Source: Piliocolobus tephrosceles
Taxonomy: Eukaryota; Chordata; Mammalia; Primates; Cercopithecidae
DNA length: 64,000 nt
Direction: 5' to 3'
Assembly (NCBI RefSeq): GCF_002776525.5
Contig: NC_045443.1
Coordinates: 38,280,531-38,344,530, forward strand
The position numbers were made by a program, and so were the translations under genes. Positions 59,340 through 64,000 of the stretch are shown one piece after another. How positions within the stretch are numbered: position 1 is the stretch's first letter; each line of letters opens with the position of its first letter. The notes beneath the pieces are model-generated. The model was not told where the DNA came from. It was given only the letters and a program-made list of their open reading frames with translations, and searched no databases.

Positions 59340-59510
59340 ATCATTAAGTACTTAAAGTGGCAGGATCCATATCAGCTTCTGTTATATATGTTGAGTTATT
59401 TATTTCTCATAACAGTCCTGTAAGATTAATATTATTCTCCCATTTTACAGATGAAGAAACTGAGGCTCAAAGAGGTTACAGTGTTATCAAATTTAAGTAA
59501 ATAAGAGAGC
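59340..59510 (-). repeat. MIR SINE
   Basis: ATTTCTCATAACAGTCCTGT, CCCATTTTACAGATGAAGAA and ACTGAGGCTCAAAGAGGTTA: well-preserved reverse MIR core. Confidence 0.75.
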
Positions 59511-61289
59511 TGACATTTAGGTCCATTTTGTAAGGCTAACATCAGCATATTTTCTACTGTACCTCAGCTGAGTCTCAGAGCAGAACATTTTAACGATACA
59601 TGTAGAAGAAGAAAACCAACTAGGATGGGATAGGAGAGTATACTTAGTGTATAGCGAGAAAGGTAGCAAGGATGGCACAAGTACATTCACCTTCTGATGA
59701 GTGTGGCTGGGTATGAGGGAATGGGGGAAACAGGGCATCATCCATCAGAGGTTAGCCTAGGATCAACCCTCAGAGTTTCAATAACATTTTTAATATTATG
59801 CAATTATTTGTATTTATATAAACAATATTTAACTTTTTGAGAAAATTAATATTTACATTAAAAATTATATATATAATATATGTTATATATGGCATTTGAG
59901 AAGCTGTCATGAAGTGGAATTTTTCGGGAGACATAATTTACATGAGATCTAAAGCACAGCCTGTATTCCAGCTCAGTCTTTAAATATTCTTACCCTTTTA
60001 TATTTTTCCCTCTTTATCAAAGAATAGATAGTAGGTGAGCTCCACAACCAAAGTTGATGATTTCTTCTTCATTTTTCAATTTCCTTTTTTAAGGTTATCA
60101 AAAAATAGCAATTCATTTTCATTCTCTCTATGAACTTACACAAGATCCCACACAGTAAGCTTACTAAAAGATAAGGGTATCAAGAAGAGTGAAAAATAAT
60201 ATAGGTCTCTTCTGAAATTTCTTAGGGTTCTTGTAGTGCCAGAGGACTTGAACAGGATCCTAAATCTCTCTTTTTCCAGGGTGGGAGAGGAAGCTGTCAG
60301 GAAGTAGAAAAGAGACGGTGACTGAGATTACCAACCCTTCCCCACTCCATGTAGGGAGCTTCAGAGCAATGTGTAGAATTGATGTAAGACACGATATTCC
60401 TTTGTGAAAGCATCAAAAATATTAAAATACTCCTATTATCTGTGCTTAGCCTCCAGCTTCTTTTAATGATCTTCCCAGATCTCACAAGAACTCGGACTAA
60501 ATCGACTATATGAGTTCAAATGGTAGCAACAGAGTGACAATTAATGGTTCTTGTCAGGATCCATAAATTACAGCATCTTACTGCTAGTCTTTTTTAAAGA
60601 TTTTGGGCAGCTCATTAAAGCATCTGGCCTTCGTTCCAATGTGGCCTTGAAAAGAAAAGAAATAACCAATCAAGTAGAAATTCTCTTTGACTTAATGCAT
60701 AGTCCAGTAGTACACACATTGCATTTATGAGAAAAGAGCCTTCTTCATCTGACATGTGAACTTACATTCTTTTCATCTAAATTTGTTGTGCTCATCTTTT
60801 ATCTTTGTTAAATTTAACCTGGATTCCACTCTGGAAAAAAAAAAAACCACATTTTTCGAAAAGCTAAATAGATGAAAATATCTCGGGTTTGTGTGTAAGA
60901 TTCTACTCCTCCTGTTTGTTAGATACCCTAATAAAGTTTATCAACTTATTTTTAAATGAAAGAGAATAATGATCTCTATTACACAGAGAACTTATTAGTG
61001 TCTTATAGCAAAATTGAGGGAAGAATTTTCCTCACAAGTTGAGGGACAAGGTGAAATTGAGAAAAGATATTTGTAAATACTCAAATAGTTATAAGAGATC
61101 AAAGTAAATCTATGTGAATTTTTGAACTTGAAACCTACCTTTCTCAAAATTGCAGGATTGAAAAGATTATTTATGTGTTGGCTTCTTGTTACTTCAACCA
61201 ACCAACTAACTTGATATTGTTAACCTTAGTGCCATTTGGCATGTTAGTAAAGTAATTAAGAGTTTTTGTTTAAATCCTGATTGTTCATG
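59511..61289. other. Unique sequence
   Basis: 59855-59890 is a TA-rich low-complexity run. A-run at about 60836-60846. No gene. Confidence 0.4.
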
Positions 61290-61475
61290 AACGAGCTATG
61301 TGAATTTAGATAAGTCACTTAAAATCACTGCATCTGTTTCTCACCTGCCCCCAAAACATAATAGGAGCGCTCCACAACAGCGAGGTTTTTCACTTACTAA
61401 ATGCTGAATGCACACAGGATATTTAACACTTGTGAATTGTAAGTGCTTTATTAATGTTAGTTATTAGAAACATTG
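61290..61475 (+). repeat. MIR SINE fragment
   Basis: GAGCTATGTGAATTTAGATA, AGTCACTTAAAATCACTGC then GTAAGTGCTTTATTAATGTT are forward MIR blocks. Confidence 0.5.
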
Positions 61476-62360
61476 TTTTGTATATTTCCATCTCACCTCA
61501 TATAACGCTGACCAAACCAAGGAGTCCAAAGACCAGATAGATCTCTACTGCCCAGATTTGCTGTAAACTTAACATTGTATCTTTGGGCTATTTATGTAAC
61601 CCTTATGATTCTGTTTCCTTAACCCACAGATGAAGCTTCTTGTCCTAATAGTCTTTGTGGGCATGTTGATATTTTCCCTCATTGCAGGACATTAGACACC
61701 AAAGAATGTCAGGTAGTAGGTCAGGGTTGTTTACAATCCTGACCACAAAGTGACTTGTGTCTTTTAGGTTGTAATTTCCCTCTGGCTATCCAAGGCCGGT
61801 CCTTACCAAGCTTTCCAGGTCTGATTCCCTAGTCATCCATCCCATGCCTCATAATCTGCCCCTTTTCTCCAACCTCAACCTCCCCAGGGAAAAACATATT
61901 TGCTCTGGACCCAGGTTTCTGAATACCAGAGTTTTGATATTAGTTGATCTGACAAACACACCCACAGTAAGTTGCAGTAAATGCTAATACTATGTGTTGC
62001 TATTTCCAGAAAAGACATGCTTGTTTATTTTCTACTTGAGGGAGAGCAACAGAGGGAAAGGGAGGACTTTCAGGCACTGTAGCAGAGGAGGTCATTGAGG
62101 AAACAAGAAGAAGGCTCTCCCTGGGCAGGCAAACTGCATTATTCTGTATTTGGTACAAGGCAAGTCAGACAGTGTATACCCCTATACCTATCCTGAGATG
62201 ACTAGAATTTAGAGACTGGCTATTCCTGTGGTTCAATTCCGGTACGGAAATGACAAGTCAGGAAATTCCCGGCATGCCAGGACTCACCGGAGGTGTTGCT
62301 GTTCTTACTGTCACATATCTGAGACCACTATTAACCACTGAAATCTAGAATTGCTCATGC
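61476..62360. other. Unique sequence, no gene
   Basis: Nothing recognised. Confidence 0.4.
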
Positions 62361-62411
62361 TCTTTCTCTCTCTCTTTCTCACTCTTTTTCTTTCTTTCTC
62401 TCTCTCTCTTC
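62361..62411. repeat. Polypyrimidine (CT)n/(CTTT)n tract
   Basis: About 51 nt nearly pure pyrimidine, ending TCTCTCTCTTCAG, which looks like a cryptic splice acceptor on the + strand; the following sequence has no supported exon. Confidence 0.8.
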
Positions 62412-63189
62412 AGAATCCTGTTCTGTTTTATTTCTATATGAGATTATGTAGAAAAAAGAAAACAAAAATAGCTTATTACCTGGAATATAATTTAATCAGC
62501 ATTTTGGATTTAAAAATCTGTGATAATTATAGCAAACTATTTTAAATGAATAAAATATGAGTCATTCTTGTTCTCTGACATGATTAAAATCCAGAAATCA
62601 GTTCTTGGTCCTAAATTTACTATTTGTGTGTATTTTGAAGTAGAAATAAAGGCAAGACAGTTTACCATTTCCTTTATGTGTCTTTGCTACAACTTAGTCT
62701 CAAAAAACAATTTAACCAGAAATACACCTAAAGGTAGGCTGCTAAATTAGTTAAAAAATTTATAACTTACTGAGATGGACTAAGACAACATACTGTTTAA
62801 AAAAGAAGAAAAAATGGAAAGGTGACAATAGCTTTTCAATATTATTATGTGAAAAATCACAATCAATAGTTTCCAGTTTTATGTAAGGCAGAACAATGGA
62901 ATATCATGGACCTATGTTATATCATAGTTCTACATATTTTTAAAAAACATTATTTCAACCCTTTGTTACTAGGAGTTTTTATATACAAGTTTGATGACCA
63001 CTTGACAGAGATATTGTAAAAGACATTCAAATATTGAGGGCAGGTTAAATAAAATGACTTCCAAGGTGCCTTATAACACTGAAAAAATAAATATGGGAGT
63101 CCCATTTTGTTAAATCCAATGTTTGAGATACTTTCCAAATTGAGTTGGGGGATACAAAAACACAGAAAACAATATAACTTGGTATTATC
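62412..63189. other. Unique AT-rich sequence
   Basis: No gene or repeat recognised. Confidence 0.4.
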
Positions 63190-63405
63190 TTGGGTATGGA
63201 GTCAGCCCAACTGGGGTTCAAACCTCATTGCTTTTATGCAACATAAACTGAGATACTTAAACTTTATCTGTCTGTCATGCAAAAAATAGGTGAAGTAATA
63301 ATGCTCAACAGAAGGGAGTTATTGCAAAAATGGAATCAAACAAGATTCTATATAATGCATCATGCTGGGCACAGAGTAAGAACTCAGTGAATGAGGGTTC
63401 ATGAT
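63190..63405 (+). repeat. MIR SINE
   Basis: TATGGAGTCAGCCCAACTGG, GGTTCAAACCTCATTGC, TAGGTGAAGTAATAATGC and GGGCACAGAGTAAGAACTCA: forward MIR from the GAGCCAGACTG block to the 3' end. Confidence 0.65.
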
Positions 63406-63654
63406 TTCTGTGGATGATCTACCTAAAGATTGCAAGAGAAATAAGCAATAATATGAGAAGGTAGCAGCTGGGAAAGTGCAGGCAATGGCAGAGAGGGAAG
63501 AAGGAAGATTGACCAAATGGGAATGTGAATGATGAAAATAGAGGAAAAAAATCAGAGTAAGAAACCGGGGGAAAGCTTTATTGGAAAGTTGTGTGTCATG
63601 GGAAAACAACTCAAGGTAAAAGTCCCTGTCCACAGAGTGGCCTAGGTGTCTGAT

Positions 63655-63985
63655 TCCTGTGAGCTCATCTCTTACTCCTCTCCCCTGCTCACTCTCTTCT
63701 GGTCTCTCTTCCTTCCTGGGGCACCCAAATTTGTCAGGAATGCTTCCACCCTTGGGCCTTTGCCATGACTGTTTCTCTCCTTAGGTTCCAGCTAGAGGCA
63801 GGAGCATTCCTTAACCTCTTAACTAAATCTTCACTCCAATGTCTAGCACTGTCTCAGTGAGACCTACACTGGCCACAAAAGAAATATTTCAACTCCCCTC
63901 CTCCTGCCCCAATTCTTCTCATTGTTTTATATTTTTTTCATAGCAGTTGACACATAATCAACTTTCCATATGCTTAAAATTAATT
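63655..63985 (+). repeat. LINE-2 fragment
   Basis: CACCCTTGGGCCTTTGCCAT, GACTGTTTCTCTCC, CTTAACTAAATCTTCACTCC and GCAGTTGACACATAATCAAC follow the L2 order (GGCCTTTGCACATGCTGTTC ...). Confidence 0.6.
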
Positions 63986-64000
63986 GAAGTATTTTTACAT

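Noticed and set aside
62361..62430. Possible exon after the TCTCTCTCTTCAG acceptor-like site
   Set aside because: The downstream sequence has no donor with a sensible frame and no PDZRN4-like coding sequence.

Overview
The window is primate nuclear DNA, most likely from an Old World monkey (macaque/baboon lineage), and reads as intronic/promoter-proximal sequence of a very long, gene-poor locus. The primate call rests on about a dozen Alu elements, a young L1 and a MaLR LTR. The monkey call rests on two Alu copies (26036-26315 and 47980-48260) carrying features of the cercopithecoid AluYRa-type lineage: GAGATCCRGCC near the right-arm end, GGCTCAAGCC / GGCTTGAGCC in the head, and GCGCCGCCACCTCGCC. 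It is AT-rich throughout, with no CpG island and no bacterial-type gene organisation.

Only one protein-coding segment can be supported: a 69-nt, 23-codon start exon on the + strand at 13897-13965. It begins MGCNLCTF, ends YEVSQ, and is followed at once by a perfect splice donor (CAG|gtgagt). It matches, from memory, the alternative first coding exon of the short isoform of PDZRN4 (a PDZ-domain E3-ligase-family gene); the short isoform lacks the RING end and joins the PDZ-containing exons. On that reading, 1-13.5 kb lies in an intron of the long isoform just upstream of an internal promoter, and 13966-64000 lies in the first intron of the short isoform. I found no further exon in the 50 kb downstream.

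Layout: 1-13.5 kb holds unique AT-rich DNA with old MIR, MER5-like and LINE fragments, three Alus and a reverse-oriented MaLR solo LTR. 13.55-13.97 kb is the putative internal promoter, a leader with short upstream ORFs, and the start exon. 14-25 kb is mostly unique DNA with L2/MIR fossils and a candidate conserved element near 15 kb. 26-28.6 kb is a cluster of three forward Alus plus a striking 131-bp hairpin. 29-34 kb is unique sequence, a hAT-Charlie-type MITE and L2/MIR. 34-48 kb holds reverse Alus, a half-Alu, an old L1 3' end and simple repeats. 49.6-50.6 kb is a young 5'-inverted L1 with clean target-site duplications. 51-64 kb holds MIR/L2 fossils, one Alu and unique sequence with homeodomain-like AT motifs near 53.7 kb.

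I see no new enzymatic or defence system. The points most worth checking are the possible dual-acylation signal (MGCxxC) of the start exon, the ORF that stops one base before its ATG, the acceptor-like tract directly upstream of it, and the hairpin at 27165-27295. All family names are by recognition only; no database search was run.
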